Of a stretch of 64,000 nucleotides of DNA, positions 34,639 through 44,915 are shown piece by piece. Both the position numbers and the translations under genes were made by a program. The notes beneath the pieces are model-generated. The model was given only the letters and a program-made list of their open reading frames with translations, was not told the origin of the DNA and searched no databases. The DNA is from Nannochloris sp. 'desiccata' (Eukaryota; Chlorophyta; Trebouxiophyceae; Chlorellales; Chlorellaceae): assembly GCA_019044685.2 (NCBI GenBank), contig JAGTXX020000003.1, forward strand, positions 1,488,001-1,552,000, read 5' to 3'. Every line of letters begins with the position of its first letter. Positions within the stretch are counted from its first letter, which is position 1.

Positions 34639-35345
34639 TTTTTTCAGAGCTGATCAATGACAATAAATACTCGTTGACCGCGAATAAAATAAACTCTTGG
34701 CCTTTAAAGAGTCGATATGTTTATGGGAATATAAGATATATGCAGAATAACAAGCATAATCTAAATCTTTGTGGCCGGTCAACGTCTTTCCATTGAAAAT
34801 TTATTTTTGCCTCGGCCCCTCGTAATAAAATTTTCATTCTTCAAGAAGCTCAGCCTTTTAGGTCCATAAAATCCCATTTCCAGTTTTTCCGATTTCTTTT
34901 GAACAAAGTTTTACACATTGCAGAGGTAGGAAGCCTCGAAAAATTATATTTAAAATCCTAAATGAAAGGAGCAACAAAGAAGAAAGAGAGCAGCCATCCC
35001 GCCTGTGGCAGGGATCAAAAGAAGCTCCATTATTTCTGTTGTTGGTTATGGCCTAGATTGCTATAAAATGAAATGGCAAAGCTTGCCAATAGAATTAATT
35101 GCTGTTTCCACAAAAAAATGTTCTTTGAGAGGGGCATACGTTTTTATTTTTGATTGTAAAAATCGATTTCTCTCTCTCAAACCCTACACGTCGATCTTTT
35201 AAAAGTGAAGAAGAAGACTAGTAGTAGAAAAACCAAGAATGGTGTAGATACGTAATATTAAATTTACTCTATTAGTTCAGATACTGCCACTAAATAAGAC
35301 GTCAAACAACTAAATTAAAAAGACTAAAAGCTTTCTTTTTATTAT
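34639..35345. other. Intergenic region between two minus-strand genes
   Basis: This 707-nt AT-rich gap holds the promoter of the ankyrin-transferase gene and the 3' flank of CRD1. An open frame at 35005-35202 starts with GTG and has no ATG; not called. Nothing else is seen. Confidence 0.35.
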
Positions 35346-36848
35346 TTAGTAGACGACTGCCAATTCAGAGTCAACATCAGCAGATCCACCAGAACGATGC
35401 TTCCACAGGTACAAAGCCAACAAATCACTAACCAAAGAGATGATGTGAGGCAACTTCATCAACGTCTTCATGAATGCAGGAGCATCAGATTTTCCAATTT
35501 CAATCATCTTGGTGTTGGCCTTGACCATGTTGTCAAGCTTTTCGAAATAAGCAGGGTTGATATCAGGCACCTCAGGGAAGATACGCTCAGTGGTGTTGTT
35601 AGTCTCGATGATAACATGCTGGTTAAACTTGGTAGTGTTCATGCCGAGAGCCTCGTAGAAAGCACTGCGAGAGTGATCGTTGAGGTACATGGTGGCGTAG
35701 ACAGACAAGCAGAAGAAACGAGACCAAAGACGAGCAGGGAGATCAGTAAGGAGCTCAGTACGGGCCTTGAGGATAGCAGCAAGGAAATCTCCGTGGCGAG
35801 ATTCATCTTGGCACCAGTTCTCAAAGTATTCAAACAAAGGATAGAGCTGGTTGTCGGGATTGCGCTGCAAGTGGCGGTAGATGGAAATGTAACGCCAGTA
35901 TCCGATTTTTTCAGAAAGATAAGTAGCGTAAACAATGAATTTAGGCTTAAAGAAAGTGTAAGACCTGTTCTTGGTCAAGAAACCAAGATCAAGGGCAAGG
36001 TTGAAGTCAGATAAAGCCTTGTTAATGAAACCAGCATGGCGAGCTTCGTCACGAGACAAGAGAGTGAAGATTTCAGCAACACCGGGGTTGGAATCTTTAA
36101 GACGTCTTCCTAATTCCTTGTAAAGAAGGAATCCAGAAAATTCAGCAGTGCAAGAACGCTCCAAGAACTCAATGAAAATCTTACGGTTGGGGCCCTGGAT
36201 TTTATCAGCAGCGGCCTTGAAGGTGTCATTGCGAACGAAATGCTTTTGGTTGTAATCACGGCGGAACTCGTTGAGCAAGGAGTCTAATTCGTCCATATTG
36301 AGGTTGGGGTTCTTCTTGAGGTCAAACATGTCGGACATCTCATCGAAGTCGGTGGTGTAGAAGCTGTAAACATAGAAAAGATAAAGAGGGCAAGATAAAA
36401 TGATGTATAAAAGATGTCTAGTGATCTGGTGGTAAAGATGTTGTAAAAACCCTGTATTCGCATAAACCTTAAAGATCATGTGCAGATGTTGGTATATATG
36501 CCATTTTTCAGTGGAATAAAAGCCCTGCTAGACTGAACTAACTAAAGCAGCAAACGTGTGGTGTTTGCGTCCACATGAGCAATTGCTAGGCTCTGGGGGC
36601 ATTTAGGGTGCAACTGCGCAGCTACATTGCAGGATAACTTACCGAGGGGTCAACACAGTCTCATCAGCAGCGACCTTCACGCCCTTCCGCATCATCTTGA
36701 AGCCCATGGAATCGGTCTCCTCTCCACTGGCAGCAGAAGCGTTAGCACGGACAACTATGGGGGAACGGCGAACAGCAGTAGTGCGGGTAGCACCCACACG
36801 ACGAGCAGCGCCGATGCGAGCACCGGTAGAGAAAGCCTGAGACTGCAT
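35346..36848 (-). CDS. CRD1: Mg-protoporphyrin IX monomethyl ester oxidative cyclase, di-iron subunit
   Basis: Oxygen-dependent formation of the fifth ring of chlorophyll in the plastid (AcsF/CHL27/CRD1). Exon 1 is 36848-36643 and exon 2 is 36363-35346; the 279-nt intron, the longest resolved here, splits an Arg codon before FYTTDFDEM. The 407-residue product begins with an Arg/Ala/Ser-rich transit peptide ([19 protein letters not shown] ... VVRANAS). The two di-iron motifs are intact: an upstream Glu in [13 protein letters not shown] with [10 protein letters not shown], and [15 protein letters not shown]. Other family sequence includes NQKHFVRND and [20 protein letters not shown]. The MQSQ start is chosen over upstream non-ATG codons. 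It is divergent from PurU across 391 nt. Confidence 0.97.
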
Positions 36849-37239
36849 GACAAAAGTGGTCAATTTGCTAGGATAATTTATTTTCAAGAGTACCAGGGAA
36901 CGAGCAGTTGCTCTCTGAAAATATATCGTCTTATAATATATGTAGATTGCTGATAAATATGGCAGCGGAACGGAGTTTATAGGTGATGCGTGTAACTCAA
37001 ATTTGGGTAGATCATTGTCTACGTCGCTTGCGATAAGACTGTTGAATTTTTTAGTCCCTGGCGTTTCGGCCTCTTTGCCCCGAAGAAAATGGCCTTAAAG
37101 CCGCGTCATTGCCATCTAAATCAACATTTACCTTATATTTCTGCTACCCAATTATTTAACACACATATAGAATAGCGGGTGAGCCTGGGTTTTTTTTCAA
37201 ATAGTTAAAAATCTGGAGTTTAAAATTAGATTCAGAGCC
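36849..37239. promoter_or_regulatory. Divergent promoter region, CRD1 / PurU
   Basis: This 391-nt gap contains the control region of the light-demanding CRD1 gene. An interrupted palindromic element GGCCTTAAAGCC occurs near 37090. No G-box is visible. AT-rich toward PurU. Confidence 0.35.
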
Positions 37240-38403
37240 ATGCAAAGGGCAACATGTGCTCAGCACATTGGGACAATAGGACCCCAAATTAGACTTCCTT
37301 TAGTGCAGCAACACCTGAGAAAAACTCAAGTTCCCCTCCAATGTCGTAATTCGAGAGTTGCAACTGGAGCAGCAGCTAGTAGCAATGGCAACGGCAGTGC
37401 CGCTGGCGGCAGTGGAGTTGCTAATACTCCTTTTACAAAGGCTACTACTTCTGCAGACACGAAACCTGCTGAAAAATCCCTCAAAACAAGTACTCCCAAA
37501 GAAGAATCCATCCCTAAATCGTCCATTTATGTAGCCAACCTCTTAGTCCGCTGCCCTGATGCCAAGGGCGTCGTTGCTTCTTTATCGCAGCTTCTCTACG
37601 GAATGAATTGCAATATAGTTACTTCAGATCAATTCTCAGACCTAGATGAAAACCATTTCTACCAAAGAATCACTCTAGATTACTCAGAGCTACTTGTGGG
37701 CCCTGGTAACACTGCTGTCCTTGAACATGGCATCAAAGAAGTTGCCCAACGTTACGACATGGAGTGGAAAATAGCATATAGAACAAAAAAGAAACGCGTT
37801 GCGTTATTAGTGAGTAAGATGGATCACTGTTTATATGATCTATTAATTCGACATGAATCTGGTGAACTTGATTGCGATATCCCAGTTGTAATTTCTAATT
37901 GGAATGATCTTGCACCTGTCGCTGCTAAATTCGACATTCCTTTTAGACATCTACCTGTCAACACCAAAGAACCTGGAAGTAAAGAAGCACAAGAAGCAGC
38001 CTTAGAAGCTCTCATTGAAGAATTGGAGATTGAGGTTATTGTATTGGCACGATATATGCAAATTTTCTCACCTTCCTTTGCTGACAAGCATTGGAAAAAA
38101 ACAATCAACGTTCATCATTCTTTCCTCCCTGCCTTCCACGGTGCTAAACCATATCATAGAGCCCATGAACGTGGTGTGAAGCTGATTGGTGCTACTGCTC
38201 ATTATGCGACGAGTGATTTGGATTGCGGTCCTATCATAGACCAGGATGTGACTCGGGTGACTCATCGAGATAGCATTGCAGATATGATTAGAAAAGGGAG
38301 AGATTTAGAGAGATTAGTGTTGAGTAGGGCATTGAGATGGCATTTGAATGATAGAGTGGTGGTGACGGGAAATGAAGGGAAGACTGTGGTGTTTGAGGAT
38401 TAG
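37240..38403 (+). CDS. PURU: Formyltetrahydrofolate deformylase
   Basis: Hydrolyses 10-formyl-THF to THF and formate; in plants the enzyme is mitochondrial and supports photorespiration. Single exon of 387 residues. The first 90 residues are basic and Ser/Ala/Gly-rich, fitting an organellar presequence. An ACT domain (about 95-180) includes LVRCPDAKGVVASLSQLL and NHFYQRITLDY. The formyltransferase-fold domain has KKKRVALLVSKMDHCLYDLL, LARYMQIFSP, the catalytic region NVHHSFLPAFHGAKPYHRA and ATAHYATSDLDCGPIIDQDV. All catalytic positions (Asn/His/Asp) appear present. Start is the ATG at 37240. Confidence 0.95.
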   Translation: MQRATCAQHIGTIGPQIRLPLVQQHLRKTQVPLQCRNSRVATGAAASSNGNGSAAGGSGVANTPFTKATTSADTKPAEKSLKTSTPKEESIPKSSIYVANLLVRCPDAKGVVASLSQLLYGMNCNIVTSDQFSDLDENHFYQRITLDYSELLVGPGNTAVLEHGIKEVAQRYDMEWKIAYRTKKKRVALLVSKMDHCLYDLLIRHESGELDCDIPVVISNWNDLAPVAAKFDIPFRHLPVNTKEPGSKEAQEAALEALIEELEIEVIVLARYMQIFSPSFADKHWKKTINVHHSFLPAFHGAKPYHRAHERGVKLIGATAHYATSDLDCGPIIDQDVTRVTHRDSIADMIRKGRDLERLVLSRALRWHLNDRVVVTGNEGKTVVFED

Positions 38404-38912
38404 AGAGGACTACTAGCAGTTGAGTTTGTTTAAATTGACCGAAAACACGCAAAAGGAGGCGCAGAGATTCTCTCTGAGAGGTCTAAAATGGTATTTATGT
38501 TTTATTTCAGCTGTCTAAAGTATATATTTAAACATAGCTACCCCCAAAATGAACATACAAAAAAAGGGGAAAACTGGGGAAGTAATCAAGGAGAAAAGTG
38601 CTTTGCACGTTTTCACACTGCTGCAACAGCTCCTTGGCGAAAGAGAAAAGATTTGCCATCTTCAAAAATTTAGCCAATTCAGCATAATCACTCACAGGAA
38701 CGACGCAGCTCAATTGGAAAATACTGATGACTTTCAAGCAAATGCGTTGCGTTTCCTCTCTTTCTCTCAGGGATTTGTCTCAGAAAATAGTCTAAGCAAC
38801 CGTCTTGGCAAACTTTTCCAGTCGGGGACAGCGGCGGCAAATATTGAAAAATAAAATTGCTGCAAAGTACGCATGCATTGTTAACATTTTAATTCCTAGA
38901 ACTTTTTACAAC
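38404..38912. other. Intergenic region with unresolved small frames
   Basis: This 509-nt gap lies between PurU and TAN1. An ATG-initiated frame of 101 codons (38549-38854, +) overlaps a minus-strand frame of 69 codons (38737-38528). Neither matches a family I know, and both may be chance. See findings. Confidence 0.3.
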
Positions 38913-40161
38913 ATGACAAAGCCTAATCAACACGAAGACCTAGTCGATGGGGCTCTGCTCAGGGCAGCTGAGTATGAGATGCGAAGAACATTGCAACATC
39001 CCGAATCATATCGTGCATCGAAACGAGTACGAAAAGAGGGAGGAGAAGAAGAAGAGGACTTCCTTGAAGTTGGAAGATTTAATTACAGCTCAGTGAAGGA
39101 CGTTGCGAATGGAATGACGTGCTTCCTAGCAACTTGTGATTTCCGGCGGTGAGGTGATCAACAAAACACGCTCGCCTACTGCCTTTCTGTTTTTGCATTC
39201 TTTACAATCCTTTCTTTGCTAAACTTCACCTTAAAATTAATTTTTCTCCAGTGAAAAGAGTACCACTAGGGAGGTCACTTCTCTCTTGAAACCCTACCTC
39301 CTTCTAGCACCTCCCGCGTCCTCTAATGATGCCGCTGCTGACGAAAAACTTCGTGCTGATACCAATGCCCTTGCTGACGAACCCCTTCTTTCTAATTTGA
39401 AAGTCAGTTGCAGAGGTCTGATTCTTTTGAAACTCAACCCCCGTAGTATCAATGATGAAGACGATCAAAGTCTAGCCACTGCAAAGCTTGCCCAGCAGGC
39501 AGTTTTAAAAATCTACGAAAATGCTGCTGCACCTGCCACTGCTTCAGGTACTGTCCACCAGCCACCAAAGTTTATTCAACGCCTTGTACCTATTCTATCG
39601 ACATGTGCACTAGAAGAAGAAGCCTTGAAAGCGTGTGCTGCTAGAGTAGCAGGTATAGCAGCACTCGAATTTCAACATTTTAACAACAGCATTGAAGATA
39701 AAGATGGACAACCAACATTGCCGTTGCCACCTACTTTTGGGATTCACATCAACAATAGAGAGTCTGGAACTGGCAATGCTGCTGCTAGTAGCACTCGAGA
39801 AGGCACTTCCACTACAGCTACAGGAGCAGCGCCAGCGCCAGCAGCAGCTCCTGTGGCTCTAAATAGGATGCAAATAATCAACTCGGTTGCCGCTGGCCTG
39901 ATGGTCGAATTAAAAACAAAGTACAATATCGAGGCAACCGTGAATTTAACGGCGCCTACAGTTGTAGTAGTTGTTGAAGTGATGCCTATAATGGGTAAAG
40001 CGTATGCAGGGATAGCTATATTACCTCAGAGAGTGTGTACATTGAAGCCTAAGCTAGGCATCAAGGCGTTGCGGCAGGGAAATTCAGTTGCTGACACCGG
40101 TGGTGGTGGAAAAGGAAAAGGTGGGAAGAAGGAGATTCAGAAAAGGGAGCAAGCAATGTAA
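38913..40161 (+). CDS. TAN1: tRNA acetyltransferase adaptor TAN1/THUMPD1
   Basis: Binds tRNA and helps the NAT10/Kre33 acetyltransferase make N4-acetylcytidine in tRNA-Ser and tRNA-Leu. Exon 1 is 38913-39148 and exon 2 is 39252-40161; the 103-nt intron splits an Arg codon and restores the family motif GMTCFLATCDFRREKSTTRE. Total 381 residues. The THUMP domain spans about 190-330, with KFIQRLVPILSTCALEEEAL and the terminal strand pattern VNLTAPTVVVVVEVMP followed by GIAILP. An Ala/Thr-rich insertion (about 255-280) interrupts the domain, and the C-terminus is Lys/Gly-rich. The intron placement inside the conserved motif makes the model secure. Confidence 0.9.
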
Positions 40162-40487
40162 ATCTTCTTAAAGTTCTAATTCTAACTTGTTATACTCATA
40201 TCGCGTTACAACAAAGTGTATCTCTGGGTTGCGGAAAATAAATAAATTATAATAAAAAAGTACTCTAGCATCGCGCAGTTGTTAATAGTGTTTCAAGTAT
40301 AAGTCAAAATCAAGAACCAGAAATTCAATTAATTAGTCATAGGGGCAAGGGGGGGAAAATTAAGGGTGAAAAGAATGAAGTGAAAAAACAAGAGAAGAAG
40401 AGTTTGGTATCACGACAAACAACCTACATCAGATCTGATCATTCCCTTTTAAACAAACTGTATGACAGATAAAATAAACTCTTTAAA
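40162..40487. other. Convergent intergenic region, TAN1 / KH gene
   Basis: This 326-nt AT-rich gap joins two 3' ends. It has a G-run (GGGGGGG near 40350) and a minus-strand TGTAA at 40210-40206, 278 nt past the KH-gene stop. Nothing else is seen. Confidence 0.35.
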
Positions 40488-43005
40488 TTAGGGTGAGTAG
40501 GTCGACATATCTGCTGTTCCAGCTGCCACAGCTTGATACTGATGCAGCGATCTAGGTGAAGCCATTGCTGCCGGTGAACCCATTGAAGAACTCGATGGCG
40601 TCGCAAACGACAATACACTCGCCCCAGATTGATGCTCCGGCACTGTTGGCAAGCATTGCCCTAGCGCTAAAAATTGATTTACCATAGCATGTGCTGCTTG
40701 GCAAGACTCTATAGCTCCACTAATTTCCAGTACGCGTGTCCCGTCCGGTACTTGATCACCTGGTAGATGGATGCGTGCTCCAGTCATACTACGAATTTGT
40801 GTCACGTGATGGCCACCTTTACCAATCACCGCTCCTGCTTGCGCATTTGATAATCTGTAACGCCATAAAACAGGGCCAGCGGATCCGACACCAAGACTAT
40901 GCATAGCTGATGAAAGAGCAGCGAATGCAGCAGGGGATGAGCTCCCTGTGTGTGTACCACCATTGGAGTGATGATGGTGTGCAGAGACAGGGAAGGCAAC
41001 TAAACTGCCATGGACAGACGACAAACCAATCGGCTGTGCTAGTAATGCAGGCGATAGAGCAACAGCAGTCATAGGTCTAGGTGAATTTGAAACATATCTT
41101 CTGATTTGCCATCCTCGAAGTAATGTAGCTACCCCTCTGAGGGCAGATACACACTGCTGCAAGGTGCCATCTATTTGAATAATCTCATCGCCACCAGGCT
41201 CACCACCACCATGGGCAGTAGCAGCTGAAGCAGCTAATGGAGCCTCCATAGGCTGAACTCTGATTGCAGCACCAGCTTCTTGCCGTAATTGCATCATCGT
41301 CTGTCCTTTTTTACCCATTACAGCGCCAATAGAAGTCTGGGGCGCAACTAAACGCATCCTATGTTGACCATTTGAAGTGTCGTCAGCTGTCAATGAAATT
41401 GCACATCGAACAAGAGCATCTTGTGCTGCACAGTATTGACTTAATGCATCTTCTGTTGAGTAGACACATACCAAACGCTCCTCTGCTTCGTCTTCTGCAC
41501 CATATACCTTAATTCTAGCACCAGTTTCAGCTCTAATTTTCCGTACATGGTCACCATTGCGGCCAATAATATTTCCCGCTCTTGCAGCAGGTGCCAGCAG
41601 CCTAAATACAGTTTCTACCAAGCCAGAAGGCTGCAGCATACACCCAGAAGAAATTGCATGCGGATGCTGGTGGTGGTAGCCACCTAAAAGAGCAGGTGAG
41701 GGTGGTGTCATGAATTGAGCATCACCAGTGGAAGCATGCGCCAACAAAAGCGGCGGTCTGTTTGACTGGTGATGGTGGATTCTAGGTGGGTGCTGTTCAA
41801 GCTGTTTGGCGAGAATTCTAAGGGCTGCAACTATCGCATGATGAGGTCCAGTTAACTTGATGAGCTCATCACTCACCCAGGCACAGGTAGGAAGGTCTGC
41901 TTTTGGCATCACTCGGACATGCGCGCCCGTCTCTTCCATCAAGGCCTTGATGGCTGCACCGCTTTTACCAACGATGAAACCAGTCTCTGCAAGGATAGAT
42001 GATATACGTTGGGAAAACCAGGTTAAGAGAGAGGTACTTGAAGGTCAAAAAGATAGCCAAACTTTGTGCTATACATTAGTTATAGTTGAAGCAAAATCTG
42101 ATTCGAAAAAACTTACGAGTGGAGTCCACTAAAAGCCTAATCTCGGCATCCTCATCGTCATGGATGCATGTGATGGTCATCTGGGCATCGCCATCGCTGC
42201 CATTCGTGTGCGTATCTACCTCTTCACTTGAGTTATTTGCAGTTAGGCAGTCGCGACTAAGTTCACAAAAAGCTTCAAATACAGAGACCAGGGCATCCCC
42301 ACCAGACGTCGATGCATGATGCGGTGCATCGCGGTGCAAAATAACGGAAAGTACACGCTCTTCGCTGCCTACAACAAAGTCTTCAATCACCACTTCAGCA
42401 TTGGCTTCTCTCCTCAGTCTCTTGATATTGTCTCCTCTCTGCAAAGTGAAGTGGGTTAATTGTCAATTGGATCGATAAATGCTAGGCAATCAGGGGTCTC
42501 ACAAAGATTCTGGCTACTAAAAATTCAAAAGGTCGATTCCCCAAAATCCTCACCCTTCCAATCATCGCTCCTACGAGCGGTACAGGGCATAAAACACGCA
42601 GCCGCAGCTCCTCCGATCGTGAACTTCCATCCTGCAAATTTACAGATAACAAATTTTAGCTCTTTATGTCCCACAAAAGAGGATCTTCGCAATTTCAGGG
42701 TCAGCTTCCAAAACTCACCGAGCGCCGAGCTGTTGGCGTTGAGCTAGGTGCGGGGCTCATGTCTAGCCTATGTAGTGTTGCAGTTGAAGTTGTTCTCGTC
42801 TCCATGAGGTCTCTGCATTGGTCGCTCTTCGCCTGCAAAAAACAAATGTCATTGTTTACTCGAGGGTTTGTCAGCACAAAACGGCTATGAAAATGATTTC
42901 AAGACTCCCCCAACTTACCTCCAGACCATCAGAAGTTGATGGAGGTGTGTGCCCTTCATCCATACTGCCGAGGGGCGGGCTCCCGCTCCCCTCAGTGCCC
43001 TCCAT
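40488..43005 (-). CDS. Five-KH-domain RNA-binding protein (plant HEN4/PCBP-like)
   Basis: Predicted poly(C)/ssRNA-binding regulator. Five exons: 43005-42919, 42832-42719, 42631-42554, 42438-42117 and 41986-40488; the reading frame closes exactly, 699 residues. Each KH domain has its GXXG-containing signature: VGAMIGRRGDNIKRLR (spans an intron), TGFIVGKSGAAIKALMEETG (spans an intron), AGNIIGRNGDHVRKIRAETG, IGAVMGKKGQTMMQLRQEAG and AGAVIGKGGHHVTQIRSMTG. Linkers are His/Pro/Ser-rich. Three to five KH domains with this spacing is the layout of plant HEN4, RCF3 and PEPPER proteins, which act in pre-mRNA processing, but orthology to one of them cannot be set by eye. Confidence 0.92.
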
Positions 43006-43399
43006 CGTCCTCAACGAGGAGGCTGCCAGGTATGTATCGACTTCCGCCAGCTCTGCTAATTTCCGACGCAATATAGAGGTCGCTTTATTGCTCGTTTATA
43101 AATATACTCTGATTTATAGCAAAATATTCTGAATTTGTATACCCGATGTGGCTTGGAAATTTGGGTAGCTGAAGTGGAATGATGCTCCAACCCGCGCGGG
43201 TTCAACGGTTAAATCCTCGCTCCCGGGTCTAATAAAGTGAAAATATGGAGTTAAATAGCTTAATTTAGGAGTCCAAAGGGCCTGGAATGCAACTTCGAAT
43301 TCACAGAAACTTGAGCAATTTATTTCGCATGTAAATCAAAGCAAGCACGAAATTTTAACCTCTTCCCGACTGCATTTTAAAATTTACACATCACCTTGC
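43006..43399. promoter_or_regulatory. Divergent promoter region with GC-core palindrome
   Basis: This 394-nt gap separates the KH gene and the S1-domain gene. It contains a 14-bp perfect palindrome at 43189-43202 (listed separately). Confidence 0.4.
43189..43202. promoter_or_regulatory. 14-bp perfect palindrome AACCCGCGCGGGTT
   Basis: A GC-core palindrome in otherwise AT-rich intergenic DNA, about 185 nt from the KH-gene ATG and 198 nt from the S1-gene ATG. The core resembles an E2F-like site duplicated head-to-head. Function is inferred only from symmetry and position. Confidence 0.4.
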
Positions 43400-44332
43400 A
43401 TGAGTGCCAACGCACTGCATTCTCCCTGTGGGGGTCCCAGTTCATCTAGCATGATGCATAATAGACATGCAATATGCTCAAGTACCCATTGCAGCTATCA
43501 ACCTTCGCGTACCTTCCATCCCCGTCGCCGAGAATTAGCTCCGCCTCTTCATGTCACCAACCAGGGCAAAGAAATGCGTGTAGCCAAAATGTTAGAAGAT
43601 GCTGGACTTATAGAAGACGATTACATCATCGTGGATCCAGAAAACCCCATTCCAAACCCTGAACTGGGTCCTCTAGAGCGCCGTGTAAGTACAACATTCG
43701 AAGAAGGCCTTATTCAAGAAGAGATCGATACGGAAGCTATGAAATTCTGGTTTACAGAACCTGAAGAAGGTTGGAATCGAGAGAAAAGACGGTTAAAGAG
43801 AGCTCAAGTGGTTCCTTCAGATGATGTAGATGAGTTCCGACATGCAGACACTACAAATCGGCGGCCACTTGCAGATTTTAAACCTGGGGATATTTTACGT
43901 GGCACTGTAGTAAAGCAAATGCTCTATCATGGATTCCAGATTGATGTAGGCGCTGAAGCTGATGCATTAATGTGGATCTCTGAGTTAGAAGAATGGCAGC
44001 GACTGGGCACGGATGCACCTGAAATTGGAGATAGCATTGAAGTAGTAGTCCATGCAGTACGTGATGACATCATATTCAGAGCGCCATTACAAGTCATGCC
44101 TACAGATCCTCAGCTTGTAGCATTATGGCCTGCTGCGGAAAATCATATCCCTCCGTTAGATTTAAGAGATGTTACTTTAGCTGAACTGCCGGATGTAGCA
44201 AAGCGATCTGGGAGAAAGTGGGAACCACAGACGGTAATTGTGCCATTTAGAGATAATCCTGTAGGGAAATCCGCTTATGAAGAGTGGGAGGTGACTGAAG
44301 AGCAGTTGCTGGAGATGGATGATATTGTTTAA
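43400..44332 (+). CDS. S1 RNA-binding-domain protein, probably plastid
   Basis: A 310-residue single-exon protein. Residues 1-50 are Ser/His/Arg-rich and could be a transit peptide. The middle is acidic (VDPENPIPNPELGPLERR, then FWFTEPEEGWNREKRR). An S1/OB-fold segment lies at about 165-230: FKPGDILRGTVVKQMLYHGF, DVGAEADALMWISELEEW and GDSIEVVVHAVRDDIIFRAP. The C-terminal 80 residues have a conserved-looking acidic tail (AYEEWEVTEEQLLEMDDIV). The layout resembles S1-domain proteins of the plastid transcription machinery such as pTAC10, but I cannot confirm orthology. RNA binding is the safest claim. It is divergent from the KH-domain RNA-binding gene. Confidence 0.75.
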   Translation: MSANALHSPCGGPSSSSMMHNRHAICSSTHCSYQPSRTFHPRRRELAPPLHVTNQGKEMRVAKMLEDAGLIEDDYIIVDPENPIPNPELGPLERRVSTTFEEGLIQEEIDTEAMKFWFTEPEEGWNREKRRLKRAQVVPSDDVDEFRHADTTNRRPLADFKPGDILRGTVVKQMLYHGFQIDVGAEADALMWISELEEWQRLGTDAPEIGDSIEVVVHAVRDDIIFRAPLQVMPTDPQLVALWPAAENHIPPLDLRDVTLAELPDVAKRSGRKWEPQTVIVPFRDNPVGKSAYEEWEVTEEQLLEMDDIV

Positions 44333-44915
44333 AGAGGACTCTTCTGTTTCTCCTCTGCCCCACTTTTTTGACTTTTGTTATTTTGCCTGCTGCTTTGTGA
44401 ATGCAGGGCAGAGTTTGTATACTACTACCAACGCACCATATATATATTGATGTTTGATTTCTTGTAAAGATAATAATTGATCTTTAAAAGATATGACATC
44501 ATAAGGCAGGCTGACTTTGCAGTGGATTACATAGCAATGCACCACCAGCTGGAGGTGTATAAAACTAATTATAGTCCTCAGCTTGGTGCTGTATAACATA
44601 AATGCAAGATAAATGACATGCATACACGAAACCAAGACTGTGTAAACGAATTTTCAGAAAGCAGAAGCACAGGCCAGGACTGATAGTGAGGCTTATAAGA
44701 ATGGTCCCATCATGATACACTACTGCATTTTGCTGGTGTGCATCATGCACTGCATGCTGAGCTGAGATGAAAATTTGTGAATGCACCCAAAGCAATACTT
44801 AAAAGCCCCTTCACAGCCCTGACCCAAGCTAAAATGTATTGTAGAGCAACTAAAATTATCTATTTATAGCTAAAATAGAGCTCGCAAGCCCCCCACCGTG
44901 GGTGAAATTTAAATT
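44333..44915. other. Intergenic region before the SMC-like gene
   Basis: This 583-nt gap includes TGTAA at 44463-44467, 131 nt after the S1-gene stop. Minus-strand frames at 44378-44795 lack any family resemblance. No RNA gene seen. Confidence 0.35.

Noticed and set aside
35005..35202. 65-codon open frame on + in the gap before CRD1
   Set aside because: Starts with GTG, no upstream ATG, mixed composition and no family resemblance.
43186..43240. tRNA-like T-loop sequence near GGGTTCAAC
   Set aside because: No complementary acceptor or anticodon arms within tRNA spacing; the symmetry is that of the simple palindrome at 43189-43202.
44378..44795. Two minus-strand frames in the gap before the SMC-like gene
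   Set aside because: AT-rich intergenic DNA; the two overlap in different frames and show no domain or splice logic.
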